From: Cyanobacteria bacterium REEB446
GTDB lineage: Bacteria; Cyanobacteriota; Vampirovibrionia; LMEP-6097
DNA: 55,714 bases
Reading direction: 5' to 3'
NCBI GenBank assembly: GCA_018970325.1
Contig: JAGWWP010000009.1
Coordinates: forward strand, 1 to 55,714
Below the pieces are notes generated by a model that worked only from the letters and a program-made list of their open reading frames with translations, had not been told where the DNA came from and made no database searches. The position numbers and the translations under genes are program-made. This document shows, in pieces, positions 1-9,164 of this stretch (within the stretch, counting starts at the first letter, position 1; each line of letters starts with the position of its first letter).

Positions 1-678
1 CGGTATGAGGTTTTGGATCATTTTGCCGACGTCGGGAAAACGATCAACATGCCTAAGGGAGCAGGAAAGGAAATTCATGACATCATGCTTACTCGTTATG
101 CATGCTATCTCATCGCTCAAAATGGTGATCCAAAAAAAGAAGAAATAGCTTTTGCACAAACATATTTCGCATTCCAAACAAGAAAACTAGAAATCATTCA
201 AAAAAGACTTATTGAATTTGAGAGATTATCTGCAAGAAAAAAATTAACTGAAACAGAAAAAGAACTATCAACGTTAATTTACGAACAAACTGGTAGTGAT
301 AAAAACTTTGCATTAATTAGGAGCAAAGGTGATGCAGCATTATTTGGGCATTCAACACAGGAAATGAAAAGTAAATGGGGCGTTCCTGCTACCAAAGCTC
401 TTGCAGATTATGCACCCACTATTATTCTTAAAGCCAAAGACTTTGCTACTGAGATTACCATCTATAATTCAAAAACCAATAAACTAAAAACAGAATCCGA
501 TATATCAAAAGAACATATTCTCAATAACAAAACGGTTAGAAACACTTTATTAGAAAGAGGTATAAGACCAGAAGAAGTCGCAGCAGAGGAAGATATCAAA
601 AAAGTTGAAAGAAGGTTAGCTTCAGAAACTAAGCAAAGTCTCAAAAAAAGTAAGGGACTTAAAGAGACTAAATCTTGA
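1..678 (+). CDS. dinD: DNA damage-inducible protein D (DinD)-like, 5' part outside window
   Basis: The frame is open from base 1 (reading RYEV before the TTG at 13), so the gene starts upstream of the window and only about its last 225 codons are seen. The stretch ending [15 protein letters not shown], followed by [10 protein letters not shown], matches the conserved core of E. coli DinD as I know it. Further shared landmarks are the [10 protein letters not shown] region and a C-terminal [11 protein letters not shown] segment. The tail is Lys/Ser-rich. In E. coli DinD is LexA-controlled and affects RecA filaments; in many bacteria homologues sit in accessory regions. The next gene starts 7 bp downstream on the same strand, so the two are probably co-transcribed. 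I am fairly sure of the family, but not of an SOS role here, because the promoter is not visible. Confidence 0.8.
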   Translation, partial: RYEVLDHFADVGKTINMPKGAGKEIHDIMLTRYACYLIAQNGDPKKEEIAFAQTYFAFQTRKLEIIQKRLIEFERLSARKKLTETEKELSTLIYEQTGSDKNFALIRSKGDAALFGHSTQEMKSKWGVPATKALADYAPTIILKAKDFATEITIYNSKTNKLKTESDISKEHILNNKTVRNTLLERGIRPEEVAAEEDIKKVERRLASETKQSLKKSKGLKETKS

Positions 679-685
679 AAATATA

Positions 686-2317
686 ATGAATCTAGATATT
701 AATTTTAATGATTTAATAAATGACTCTAATTCTATATTAAAAGTTGATAAACAATGGTGTCCGCTATATTATCGTCGTGAAGATGATGAACAAAGAATTT
801 TCATTGGAAATGCCGTAATAGATTTAAAATATGCTGAAAAATATATGCAGACTTACTCTTGGAACCTTAATGAAATCTCAGACTGGTCCGGCCATATTTT
901 CGATTGGGGATTTTTATATAGTAAAAATTCAAAAGGTCAGATAAAAAAGACTGCTTATCATGGGAAGTTAAAACCTCTTCTTTATAAGAGGACTTTTGAT
1001 AATAATCAAAGAGACTCTTTCTTTGAGGTGCTTGAAGAATTCAGACTGTTCTTAAATCTCTATCAGAGAAAAGATGAGAATGATGAAAACTATTACATAC
1101 TCGGCAACAATGATGATGATATTGAAGTAATTAAATTTGATAGCGGAAACTGTTTTATTAGAAAGACTTATTTGCAGGACTATCTATTTAAGACTAAACG
1201 AGCTTTTATTATAAGCTTTTTAATTGAAAGATATTTTCAGAAAACACTTGAAGAACTGAGCCTAGAAGAATGTGGAGGAGATAACATTAGGACAGCGAGT
1301 GATAATCTTCTGATATTTAATTACGCTAGATTTGAACCTTATATTAAAGAAAAAGGCAAAAGCAGCTCTAGGGCTGAAGGTAAAAAGCTTTTCTATGGTA
1401 AAAAAATTGAAAACCTTTTCGGTAAAGAGGAATATATCGATTTTATAGTCGATATAGATGAAAATAATCAAGAAAAAAGACTTTCTTGTAAACAGAAAGA
1501 TGAGGATATTCACTTACAACTTACTGTGATATTTTTCACAAAAGATGTTTTAAAGAAATATTATGATAATCCAAAATGTCATACCTACCAAGGATCTATT
1601 GAGCATCCTGCATGGATATTACAAATTGATAATGATCATAATGATCACGTTGCTGTTTATCTATATAAATTAGCTTGTTTACCACATCAGGAACAGCTTT
1701 ATTGGAGGAGTTATAACGTACCTGCTGAGGGTAAAAAGATGAGCCTAAGCTTTTTTAGCAGTACTATAATGGGAGAATTCTCTTACCCAGAGCAAAGTGT
1801 CAATAAATTTAAATGGCTATATCCGCAAATAAATCTGTTTTGGCAGAAAAGCTTTGGCTTTGAATTATACTCAGCTCTTCATCAGGATGATAAATATAAT
1901 TTAGATGGTTTAAATGACATTATTAACAATGAAAATGATTTAGATAGGGCGATGCAAAGCCTTACCAAAGTTATGATTGGCGCTATAAATGAAAAAGATA
2001 TAAATCAATTAATTCAAAACGGAGATAAAATTATTGGTGGAATTAATCGCTTAGAAAGATTTCTAGAGAAGCAAACTATAATTGAATCAGCAATAGCCTT
2101 ATCTTTAATTAAGCAGCTAAGGGATATTCAAACTTTCAGATCACAAAGTACTGCTCACAACAAGGGGCATAATTATGATAAATTAGTCACAGAAGATCCT
2201 AAAATAAAGTCCAATCCCCAAGAAGCTTTTCGTGAGATTTTAAATAATTTAAATTCTATCTTCATAAAAATTCTTTCACCAAACGCCTATACTCAGCAAT
2301 CGCATACAGAGGTATAG
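686..2317 (+). CDS. Hypothetical protein, possible HEPN-like C-terminus
   Basis: This 543-residue soluble protein matches no family I recognise. It has no signal peptide or clear membrane segment and is rich in Asn, Asp, Lys, Phe and Tyr. Residues 485-491 read RSQSTAH, an R-x5-H arrangement inside a predicted helical C-terminal part. This resembles the R-x4-6-H catalytic motif of HEPN ribonucleases and abortive-infection proteins, but the match is short and could be chance. The gene starts 7 bp after the dinD homologue, so an operon is likely. Its last 56 bp overlap the 3' end of the opposite-strand ATPase gene. The neighbourhood (dinD, two DUF4143 ATPases, a SMEK-like protein) suggests accessory or defence content. 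Function is unknown. Confidence 0.6.
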   Translation: MNLDINFNDLINDSNSILKVDKQWCPLYYRREDDEQRIFIGNAVIDLKYAEKYMQTYSWNLNEISDWSGHIFDWGFLYSKNSKGQIKKTAYHGKLKPLLYKRTFDNNQRDSFFEVLEEFRLFLNLYQRKDENDENYYILGNNDDDIEVIKFDSGNCFIRKTYLQDYLFKTKRAFIISFLIERYFQKTLEELSLEECGGDNIRTASDNLLIFNYARFEPYIKEKGKSSSRAEGKKLFYGKKIENLFGKEEYIDFIVDIDENNQEKRLSCKQKDEDIHLQLTVIFFTKDVLKKYYDNPKCHTYQGSIEHPAWILQIDNDHNDHVAVYLYKLACLPHQEQLYWRSYNVPAEGKKMSLSFFSSTIMGEFSYPEQSVNKFKWLYPQINLFWQKSFGFELYSALHQDDKYNLDGLNDIINNENDLDRAMQSLTKVMIGAINEKDINQLIQNGDKIIGGINRLERFLEKQTIIESAIALSLIKQLRDIQTFRSQSTAHNKGHNYDKLVTEDPKIKSNPQEAFREILNNLNSIFIKILSPNAYTQQSHTEV

Positions 2318-3584
2318 AGAGAATATCTTTATCCGTATACAGTGCTTCCTGTGAAAATTTAATACCAATAGGGCTTTCATACTGCTTCATAAAACTCAGA
2401 AGGCTTCTTAATTTCCCACGCTTACCACTTTTAACTTCTACAGGTACCACTCGGGAACCTACATTCACCAGATAATCGACTTCAGCGGATTGATTAGAAC
2501 CACTTCTTTCCCAATAGTACAAACTATCATTAGTATAAAAGTCTTTAGCGCTTAAGATCTCTTGACCAGCGAACTGTTCCGTAATCGCACCTGCCGCAAT
2601 AGAATGAAAATCTTCTCCTAAAGCAATTTCTTCATTCATACCTAAAATATTCTGAACTAAACCTACATCTAAATGTATAACTTTAAAATCCTTATCACTA
2701 GCTTCAGCTTCAAAAGGCAACCCTGCACCAGATGTACGAATCACTTTATGAATCACACCTGCTAAACAAAGTAACTCTAAAGCATTTTTCAAATCACGCG
2801 ATTTTACATCTTGATTAACATTAGAATACTTAAATTTAGAACCTATATATTTAGAGCTCTTCATAAACACTTGCTCTAAATAAGCATGGTGCGATATTTT
2901 CGAATATTTACCGAAATCATCTTTATAGGTATTAATTAATGACTTCTGTATTTTAAAAGCCTCTAAGATACCCCGATTCAGGTATTCATACACTACTAAA
3001 GGCATACCTCCGCAGAGTAAAAAATCTCTTAAATCCTTCAGAAGATCCTTATGAATAGAGGTACTTACTGGTGTTTTTAAATTTAAATTTTTAATATAAT
3101 CCAATTTAATTTTGGCTCCTTTTGCCAAAAGGAACTCATAGAAAGACATTGGACGCATAAATAAATAATGAATGCGCCCAACGGGTATACTAATTTCTTC
3201 TTTCTTTAAAAGAAACTCAAGCAAAGAACCAGCAGCTATAACGTGTAAACCCGTTTTATTTTCATAAAAAGATCTAAGAGAGCGTAAAGCAATAGGAGAC
3301 TCTTGTATCTCATCAATAAAAATCAGCGTATTTTTAGCTGAGATTTTTTTTAATGTTTTAATCTCAAGCGCCGTGCATATCTCATCTACATTAGTCGTCT
3401 TAAAACAGTCAAGAAACTCTGGCATTGTTTCAAAATTTATTTCAATAAAATTTTTAAAATTCTCTTGCCCAAATTTTCTTATAGTGAAAGATTTTCCTAC
3501 CTGCCTTGCACCGCGAAGGATTATTGGTAAAGGCTTAGATTCTTTAGACCAATGAATTAGCTCCTTCTCTATATTTCTTTGCAT
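2262..3584 (-). CDS. AAA_14 / DUF4143 family ATPase
   Basis: A 440-residue P-loop ATPase. The Walker A is GARQVGKS (about residues 25-32) and the Walker B is LIFIDEIQ. An IAAGSLLEF sensor-like segment follows, and the C-terminal DUF4143 half ends in a nuclease-like VDYLVN...VPVEVKSGK stretch. That D...ExK spacing resembles a PD-(D/E)xK fold, as is usual in this family. Proteins of this kind are widespread in bacteria and archaea, often in several copies per genome, and their cellular role is unsettled. It is the first of three in this window (the others are at 5515 and 31159). The three differ clearly, so they are not a recent duplication. Its 3' end overlaps the converging upstream gene by 56 bp. 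An inverted repeat lies 24-55 bp before its start. Confidence 0.9.
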   Translation of the reverse strand: MQRNIEKELIHWSKESKPLPIILRGARQVGKSFTIRKFGQENFKNFIEINFETMPEFLDCFKTTNVDEICTALEIKTLKKISAKNTLIFIDEIQESPIALRSLRSFYENKTGLHVIAAGSLLEFLLKKEEISIPVGRIHYLFMRPMSFYEFLLAKGAKIKLDYIKNLNLKTPVSTSIHKDLLKDLRDFLLCGGMPLVVYEYLNRGILEAFKIQKSLINTYKDDFGKYSKISHHAYLEQVFMKSSKYIGSKFKYSNVNQDVKSRDLKNALELLCLAGVIHKVIRTSGAGLPFEAEASDKDFKVIHLDVGLVQNILGMNEEIALGEDFHSIAAGAITEQFAGQEILSAKDFYTNDSLYYWERSGSNQSAEVDYLVNVGSRVVPVEVKSGKRGKLRSLLSFMKQYESPIGIKFSQEALYTDKDILSIPLYAIAEYRRLVKEFL

Positions 3585-3607
3585 ACTATCTATTAAATAT
3601 ACCCACT

Positions 3608-3639
3608 TTTGGCTAAATTATCTATTATTTTTAGCCAAA
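3608..3639. promoter_or_regulatory. Inverted repeat upstream of DUF4143 ATPase
   Basis: Arms TTTGGCTAAA (3608-3617) and TTTAGCCAAA (3630-3639) are exact reverse complements separated by 12 bp. The repeat lies 24-55 bp before the ATPase start at 3584 and about 100 bp before the divergent MFS start. It could be an operator for either gene or a 5'-UTR hairpin. There is no T tract, so it is not a typical terminator. The role is inferred from position only. Confidence 0.45.
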
Positions 3640-3737
3640 TATGCAGCTAGGCTTGCCCTTGCTAATTATTTTTTATAGAAACTAACGTGCAGCACACAAA
3701 CACAAACTAAAATTCTCAAAAATACTATAATTTCAGA

Positions 3738-5042
3738 ATGCCTGGAGTAGAATTAAAATTAAAACATAACGCTGAAGAAAAAAATAAATATTTAGCACTC
3801 AGTTTCGCTATCGCCTTCGGTTACTTTACCTTCGGAGCGATTACTAATGTCGCTGGAGCGATTATCCCTAAAATTAGTGAAACCTATAATGTCTCACCTT
3901 CACTTTCAGTCGTACTTGCAGCCGTTTTTTTTATCGCTTATGGTTTTACATCACTGCCTTGGGGCTTAGTGATTACGGCGGCGGGTAAGAAAAAAACTTT
4001 AATCTATAGCACTTTAGTAACCATACTCGGCGTCTTACTCTTCGCTAATATTTCTGGCTTTATTATTAATATGATCTCTATGTTTATCTGTGGCATAGGG
4101 GTTACTGGTATTCAGGTAGTTTTAAACCCTCTCGTAAACGATATTTCATCACCTGAAAAATACTCTAGAAACCTTACTATATTTATGGTGCTTATGGGAG
4201 CAGGTAGCTACTGCGCGCCCCAGTTAGTGACTCTTATTAAGAACTTAAATTTACCGTGGACTTTTAGTTACTGGGTATTTTCAGTATTAGCTGTAATTAT
4301 GTTAGTTTTAATTAGCTTACAGAAATTCCCAGCAGCCGCTAAAGAAGAGCATTCCCCAGATGAGGTTAATCTTATTAACGAAGCTACAGCCACTGTAACC
4401 CATCACGAGAACCTTTCAGTAGCTAAATCAAACCCTGTCCTAGAATTACTTACACAGCAGCCTTTAATCTATTTATATGCTCTTGGTATTTTTCTTTATG
4501 TAGGTGTAGAAGTGGGTTTAGCGAACACACTCAGTTTTTATTTAGAAGATAAATATAAAATTACTGAAACTCTAGGAGTCACGGCTGAAGCACTAAAAAA
4601 CACCACTATTAGTAATTACTGGGGAGCCCTGCTTCTAGGCAGGCTTTTAAGCTCATTATATTTAGATAAAATTTCTAGCCGCTTAGCGATTCAGATTCAT
4701 GCGGTTTTAGCTTGCATAGCTTTATTTTTCGCTATTAGCAGTAATGATCTAAATGTCGCTCTGTGGACATTACCAGCAGTGGCTTTTTCTATTTCGATTA
4801 TGTTTCCTAGCATTTATGGTCTTACGACTAAGAGCTTTGCTCCTAAATACGCAGATGCCATTTCTAGTATTCTCTGCACTGCGATTATTGGTGGAGCCTT
4901 TATAGGTCCTCTAATCGCGAAGGTAGCTGAATTAGCTCAAGGCTCACTTGATGTACCTAATTGGAGTGTAGGTTTTATAGTGGCTTTTGCTTGTTACGCT
5001 TATCTGTTTGTGGTTTCGTTGTTGCCAAAACAAATTAAGTAG
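3738..5042 (+). CDS. MFS transporter, sugar/FucP-like
   Basis: A 434-residue polytopic membrane protein with about twelve hydrophobic segments and a central hydrophilic loop near residues 200-235. The N-terminal half has the motif-A-like loop after TM2 (PWGLVITAAGKKKT), and FGAITNVAGAIIP in TM1 resembles the fucose/glucose-galactose (FHS) branch of the major facilitator superfamily. It would move a small solute, perhaps a sugar, across the inner membrane by proton or sodium coupling. The substrate cannot be read from the sequence. The SMEK-like gene starts 2 bp after its stop. The 153 bp upstream are shared with the divergent ATPase and contain the inverted repeat at 3608-3639. Confidence 0.82.
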   Translation: MPGVELKLKHNAEEKNKYLALSFAIAFGYFTFGAITNVAGAIIPKISETYNVSPSLSVVLAAVFFIAYGFTSLPWGLVITAAGKKKTLIYSTLVTILGVLLFANISGFIINMISMFICGIGVTGIQVVLNPLVNDISSPEKYSRNLTIFMVLMGAGSYCAPQLVTLIKNLNLPWTFSYWVFSVLAVIMLVLISLQKFPAAAKEEHSPDEVNLINEATATVTHHENLSVAKSNPVLELLTQQPLIYLYALGIFLYVGVEVGLANTLSFYLEDKYKITETLGVTAEALKNTTISNYWGALLLGRLLSSLYLDKISSRLAIQIHAVLACIALFFAISSNDLNVALWTLPAVAFSISIMFPSIYGLTTKSFAPKYADAISSILCTAIIGGAFIGPLIAKVAELAQGSLDVPNWSVGFIVAFACYAYLFVVSLLPKQIK

Positions 5043-5044
5043 TA

Positions 5045-5497
5045 ATGAACCAAAAAAAATACTTTGATTATATAGAAGAAAGGTTGACTACTCTAGCTAC
5101 GAGAATCAAACTCAGGGGGCAATTGAATATTTTAGACCTAAACATTCATAGCGAAGATTTTTATTGTCGTTTTTTGAATTTATTATATGAATATAAACGA
5201 TTAACTAACCTGAATAATAGTGAGAAACAAAATATTGAAGCTATTGATTTAATTGATACAGAAAAGAAAATCTACATACAGGTCTCTGCAACTGCAAGCA
5301 AACAGAAAATAGAATTAATGGATGATAAGCAACTAGTTAAAATTGCCAATCTTGCAAATAATAAAAATATACAATTCATAGCATCAATCCTTCAAGACAA
5401 GCTACCAGAGGAACTTAATAGAGATGAGTATATTATATTAAAACTCTCAGAAGATGATAAACTCTTCAAGATTGAAAATCAAGAAATAAACCAGTAA
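5045..5497 (+). CDS. Small SMEK-domain-like protein
   Basis: A 150-residue protein resembling the SMEK domain, which usually forms the N-terminus of larger NTPase or effector proteins. Matching landmarks are LNILDLNIHSEDFYCRFLNLLY (conserved L-x2-SEDF...LLNLLY), then AIDLID and KIYIQVSATASKQKI. The ID...IQV...K layout resembles a PD-(D/E)xK nuclease-like fold, possibly degenerate. Here the domain stands alone, with only a short tail after it, so either it acts in trans or an effector domain has been lost. It begins 2 bp after the MFS stop, which suggests translational coupling although no functional link is obvious. The family call is from memory of the motif, so I rate it moderate. Confidence 0.55.
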   Translation: MNQKKYFDYIEERLTTLATRIKLRGQLNILDLNIHSEDFYCRFLNLLYEYKRLTNLNNSEKQNIEAIDLIDTEKKIYIQVSATASKQKIELMDDKQLVKIANLANNKNIQFIASILQDKLPEELNRDEYIILKLSEDDKLFKIENQEINQ

Positions 5498-5514
5498 GTT
5501 AAAAATGCCTTTTC

Positions 5515-6696
5515 TTATTCAAGCTTAAGCCCCCCTGCTGCACCAATAAAACTTAAATAATTACTAGAATCTATCTGAAGATTTTTAGCTTGAGGATAGT
5601 CCTTAAGCCAAGTTAATGAGGGTTTCCATTTAGATTTAGTTTTAAATTTAATTTCATAAGCATAAAGCTTTCCGTTTATTTCTTCTATTAAATCTATTTC
5701 TTGTTGCTCATAAGTTCTCCAAAAATAGCTTCTAGGCTCAACTCCACTGATTAATTTTGAATATTCATGATATTTAAGCCTCTCTACTAAAATGTAATTT
5801 TCCCAAAGATGCCCTATCTCTCGTGGGTCACGCATGGATAAAGGCTTCAGATCATCCACAATAATATTTCTTACACCTAAATCATAGAAATAGTATTTTT
5901 TTCCTTTAGAGATTTCCTTGCGAGGGTTACGACTAAAACTAGTTCTTTCAAAAATTACAAAAGTTTTTTCTAGTAACTCTAAATATTTAGCAACTGTTGC
6001 TTTATCCATTCCTAATTGCTGACCGAGTTCTAAGTGTGATACCTCAGAACCCAACTGAAAAGCTAGTAATTTTAATAACTGATACAATTTCTTAGAATTT
6101 TTTAAACCATCTAACTGTAAAATATCCTGAAATAAATAAGAATTAACTAACTCTCTCAGTTCGAGTTGTCTGAGCTGGTTATCATCTAAATTAATAATTC
6201 TTGGATAAGAACCATAAATTAATCTCTGCTCTAGGTTTAACTTAGTGTCTTTAAAATCCTCTCTTTGAGCTAGCTCCATCTGAGCAATGGGATAAATATA
6301 TAAAATATGCTTTCTACCTGTAAGTGGCTCACTCAGCTGATTTACCAAATTAAAAGTCGAAGAACCTGTTACTATAATTTTTAAACCCTTGATATTATCA
6401 ACTAGAATCTTAAGAATCAGCCCTATATCATCAATCTTCTGAGCCTCATCAATCGCTAAGAGCCTTTTAGATCCAATTAAAGCCTTGAGGTCAGCAATAG
6501 AGGGATTTAGTAAAGCTTGATGAGAATAATCATCACCACTCAGAAAAATATGTTCCTCTTTAGTCGCTTCTAGATATTTTTTCAAAATAGTTGTTTTTCC
6601 AACCTGCCTCGGACCGTATAAAATCAGAACCTTATTGTCTTGAACAAGTTTTTTTAAAACCAAATACTGAAATCGTGGAATAAATTTTTTTGACAT
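5515..6696 (-). CDS. AAA_14 / DUF4143 family ATPase
   Basis: A 393-residue ATPase with Walker A GPRQVGKT (about residues 26-33), Walker B LLAIDEAQK and a sensor segment IVTGSSTFNL. A winged-helix-like middle part follows (SHLELGQQLGMDKATVAKYLELLEK). The C-terminal DUF4143 region carries EQQEIDLIEE...YAYEIKFK, matching the nuclease-like D...ExK arrangement of the family. It differs clearly from the copy at 2262 and is closer in layout to the one at 31159. It converges on the SMEK-like gene with a 17-bp gap. Its upstream region has a perfect palindrome and a direct repeat. As with the family in general, the role is unknown. Confidence 0.9.
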   Translation of the reverse strand: MSKKFIPRFQYLVLKKLVQDNKVLILYGPRQVGKTTILKKYLEATKEEHIFLSGDDYSHQALLNPSIADLKALIGSKRLLAIDEAQKIDDIGLILKILVDNIKGLKIIVTGSSTFNLVNQLSEPLTGRKHILYIYPIAQMELAQREDFKDTKLNLEQRLIYGSYPRIINLDDNQLRQLELRELVNSYLFQDILQLDGLKNSKKLYQLLKLLAFQLGSEVSHLELGQQLGMDKATVAKYLELLEKTFVIFERTSFSRNPRKEISKGKKYYFYDLGVRNIIVDDLKPLSMRDPREIGHLWENYILVERLKYHEYSKLISGVEPRSYFWRTYEQQEIDLIEEINGKLYAYEIKFKTKSKWKPSLTWLKDYPQAKNLQIDSSNYLSFIGAAGGLKLE

Positions 6697-6712
6697 AATA
6701 AGGATTTTCCTA

Positions 6713-6766
6713 AATTTTAGAATCTAATACTTTAATTCTATACCAATTTTAGAGAATTAATTCTCT
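6713..6766. promoter_or_regulatory. Palindrome and direct repeats upstream of DUF4143 ATPase
   Basis: AGAGAATTAATTCTCT at 6751-6766 is a perfect 16-bp palindrome. The segment AATTTTAGAATCTAAT (6713-6728) recurs imperfectly as AATTTTAGAGAATTAAT (6745-6761), so the palindrome forms part of a direct repeat. The whole lies 17-70 bp before the ATPase start at 6696 and about 90 bp before the divergent ruvB start. This layout fits an operator bound by a dimeric regulator. It has not been tested. Confidence 0.45.
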
Positions 6767-6857
6767 TTTTTAGGGGCAGGTGAAAGATATTAGTAATTCA
6801 CCCAATTAACAACAAACCATTCCCTTAATTTCCATGTTAGACTTACGAATGTAAGTA

Positions 6858-7937
6858 ATGGTTATCTTATCCTCTTATAGCCAAGATGAAAATTCCTCTG
6901 AGCCTGAACTTAGAGTTCCCCAAACGTGCCTAGACCCTAATCTAAATCAAGGTGACATCGCCTCGGAAATCAGCCCTAGCCTAGAACAAGGAACGGCACG
7001 AGAATCATTAAGACCAGATAACTTCGATGAATATATCGGTCAAGAAAAATTAAAATCAGCCCTAAAAATCTCTATGGATGCAGCTCGCAAAAGGCAGGAT
7101 ATCGCTAGTATGGGACATGTAATGCTTTACGGTCCTCCTGGTCTAGGTAAAACTAGCTGTGCGTATCTGATAGCTAAAGAGTTAGGCACTTCGATTAAAA
7201 CCTTCTCTGCACCAGCTTTAGATAGACCTAAAGATATTATCGGCATACTCATGTCCTTAAATACTGGAGATGTACTTTTTATAGATGAAATTCACCGTTT
7301 AAATAAAGTTACGGAAGAGCTGCTTTACCCTGCCTTAGAGGATTTCGAGGTGGATTTAAACTCAGGTAAAGATAGTTCTTCTCGCATTATGCGTCTTAAA
7401 ATTAATAAATTTATTTTAGTAGGAGCGACTACTAAACTAGGTTACATCAGTGCCCCACTTAGAGATAGATTTTTACATGTTCACCGTATGCAGTATTATA
7501 CTCACGAAGAGCTTGCTGAGATTATTTCTAAAAACGCTAAAAAGCTTTTAGTTAACATAAACTCTTCTGGTCTTATGGAAATAGCTAGTAGGAGCAGAGG
7601 TACACCAAGAATCGCGAACCGATTACTAAGATTAGTCAGGGATTATGCCGATCATTTAGAAGCTGATTTAATTAATGAGCAAATAGCACATAAGGCACTC
7701 GACCTCTATCAGATAGATAAATATGGTCTTGATAAAATGGATAAAAAAATTCTAGAAGTTTTAATACAACACTATAAAGGTGGACCTGCGGGCTTAGAAA
7801 CCATAGCTGGCTTGATTGGTGAGGATAAAAATACCGTCGAAGATTATTATGAACCTTTTTTAATTCAGTCTGGTTTACTTCTAAGAACACAAAGGGGCAG
7901 AGTTGTAACCGAAAAAGGTTTAGAATATTGTAGGTGA
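6858..7937 (+). CDS. ruvB: Holliday junction branch migration helicase RuvB
   Basis: RuvB is the hexameric AAA+ motor that, with RuvA, drives Holliday junction branch migration in recombination repair. The conserved RPDNFDEYIGQ entry is followed by Walker A GPPGLGKT, Walker B VLFIDEIHRLN, sensor 1 GATTKLGYISAPLRDRF and the C-terminal winged helix (GLETIAGLIGED...FLIQSGLL). The protein is 359 residues, somewhat longer than usual. About 50 residues of weakly conserved acidic sequence precede the core and there is no internal ATG to shorten it, so this start or a longer non-conserved N-terminus is likely. ruvA and ruvC are not in the window. The stop overlaps the start of the next gene (GTGA), so the two are translationally coupled. 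Confidence 0.95.
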   Translation: MVILSSYSQDENSSEPELRVPQTCLDPNLNQGDIASEISPSLEQGTARESLRPDNFDEYIGQEKLKSALKISMDAARKRQDIASMGHVMLYGPPGLGKTSCAYLIAKELGTSIKTFSAPALDRPKDIIGILMSLNTGDVLFIDEIHRLNKVTEELLYPALEDFEVDLNSGKDSSSRIMRLKINKFILVGATTKLGYISAPLRDRFLHVHRMQYYTHEELAEIISKNAKKLLVNINSSGLMEIASRSRGTPRIANRLLRLVRDYADHLEADLINEQIAHKALDLYQIDKYGLDKMDKKILEVLIQHYKGGPAGLETIAGLIGEDKNTVEDYYEPFLIQSGLLLRTQRGRVVTEKGLEYCR

Positions 7938-9157
7938 CCCGCAGATCCTATTTAACTGGCTTAATGGTAGGTATACTATCTTTCGTCAGTTTTACCTTAG
8001 TAGATCAGAACATTTTCGCAAGCCTTGAGCAAAGGCTTATATTAGGCCGTGTCGCTTTTAAAAAAATGCTGTTGCAGGATACCCTGTATAACTCAGATTT
8101 AGTCATTAACTTAGATATTCACACCATTACTTTTTTACTTTTTCTGGTCGGAATATCTATCTTCTTACTTTTTTTAAAACCCTGGGCTAGATCTTTCGTT
8201 CTCTGCTTTATATTTTTAGGATTAATAGTTTTTAGCCAAGTAATATTTTTTATGTTTGATATAAACATTTACGTTATCAAACTGATACTTTCTTCGATAT
8301 TAGTTTTCTTTTTTACGACTCTTCTTGACGTAGATTTAGACTATATAAACTGGTTTCAAGCATTTAATAAACTTCCTAAGAAGAACATCGGCATAGATCT
8401 CTATGATCATAAAAAGCATGAATTAAGTGTCAGTACGGATATTCCAGTAGATAATTCACAAAGAGCACTTATAGAAAGAGAGCTGAAGGCTAAGTACTAT
8501 CTAAAAATGGAAGATAGATTAGAAGGTTTATTAGTGGATTTTCAGGATAAAGTCTTGCAGAAGTTAAGTGATATCCAAGGAAAACTAAACACGAATCTCG
8601 ATGATTTAACTTTACACTCTGCTTCTAATCTGCTTTTCATATGTCGTTCTGATTTTAATAGCACCTTAGATGTTTTAGATAACTGGTTATTTCAGTTAGC
8701 ACCACTGAATTTCGAGGGAGAAAAAGGCTTTCTAGATAGTTTAGATTTATTAGTAGATAAACATAATTACCTATCTTCAGGTCGCTTAAAGCTTAAAGTA
8801 GAAACTAAAATTAAATCACTAGATATGGATTTTTCTTACAAAATTCATATATTCCGTTCACTGAACGAGCTTATACAGCTTATAGATGAAATTAATCACG
8901 ACGTAGTAGAAAGACCTTTGAAAATTTTAATTCTCATCGAACAGAAGGAAGACCACTCGCTAAGTGTCTCACTAAACTATCCTTTCCGCATGATAGATAC
9001 GGAATCACATAGCTTTAAACTTAAAGAAGTTAAAAACCGCTTAGATACTATATCTGCAAGATTAGGCTTTGGTGAAAATGAGAAATTATCGAAGAATAAA
9101 AAAATAAATCAAGTGGAAATCCTCTTAGGGAAAGAGAAATTTACCTTAGGCTATTAA
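7934..9157 (+). CDS. Membrane protein with degenerate sensor-kinase-like C-terminus
   Basis: A 407-residue protein starting with GTG inside the ruvB stop (GTGA overlap). A hydrophobic N-terminal segment (about 5-25) is followed by three close membrane segments near residues 62-130 and a soluble half from about 150. The order of TM cluster, coiled-coil-like stretch (about 180-215) and C-terminal alpha/beta region recalls DesK/NarX-type histidine kinases. The segment IFRSLNELIQLIDEIN resembles the N-box helix of an HATPase domain, and VKNRLDTISARLGF its last helix. I see no phosphoacceptor His, no N-box Asn and no DxGxG box, so any such domain would be inactive. Kinase ancestry is inference; otherwise the protein is unrecognised. 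The coupling to ruvB is unusual. Confidence 0.6.
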   Translation: MTRRSYLTGLMVGILSFVSFTLVDQNIFASLEQRLILGRVAFKKMLLQDTLYNSDLVINLDIHTITFLLFLVGISIFLLFLKPWARSFVLCFIFLGLIVFSQVIFFMFDINIYVIKLILSSILVFFFTTLLDVDLDYINWFQAFNKLPKKNIGIDLYDHKKHELSVSTDIPVDNSQRALIERELKAKYYLKMEDRLEGLLVDFQDKVLQKLSDIQGKLNTNLDDLTLHSASNLLFICRSDFNSTLDVLDNWLFQLAPLNFEGEKGFLDSLDLLVDKHNYLSSGRLKLKVETKIKSLDMDFSYKIHIFRSLNELIQLIDEINHDVVERPLKILILIEQKEDHSLSVSLNYPFRMIDTESHSFKLKEVKNRLDTISARLGFGENEKLSKNKKINQVEILLGKEKFTLGY

Positions 9158-9164
9158 GGTCTCA

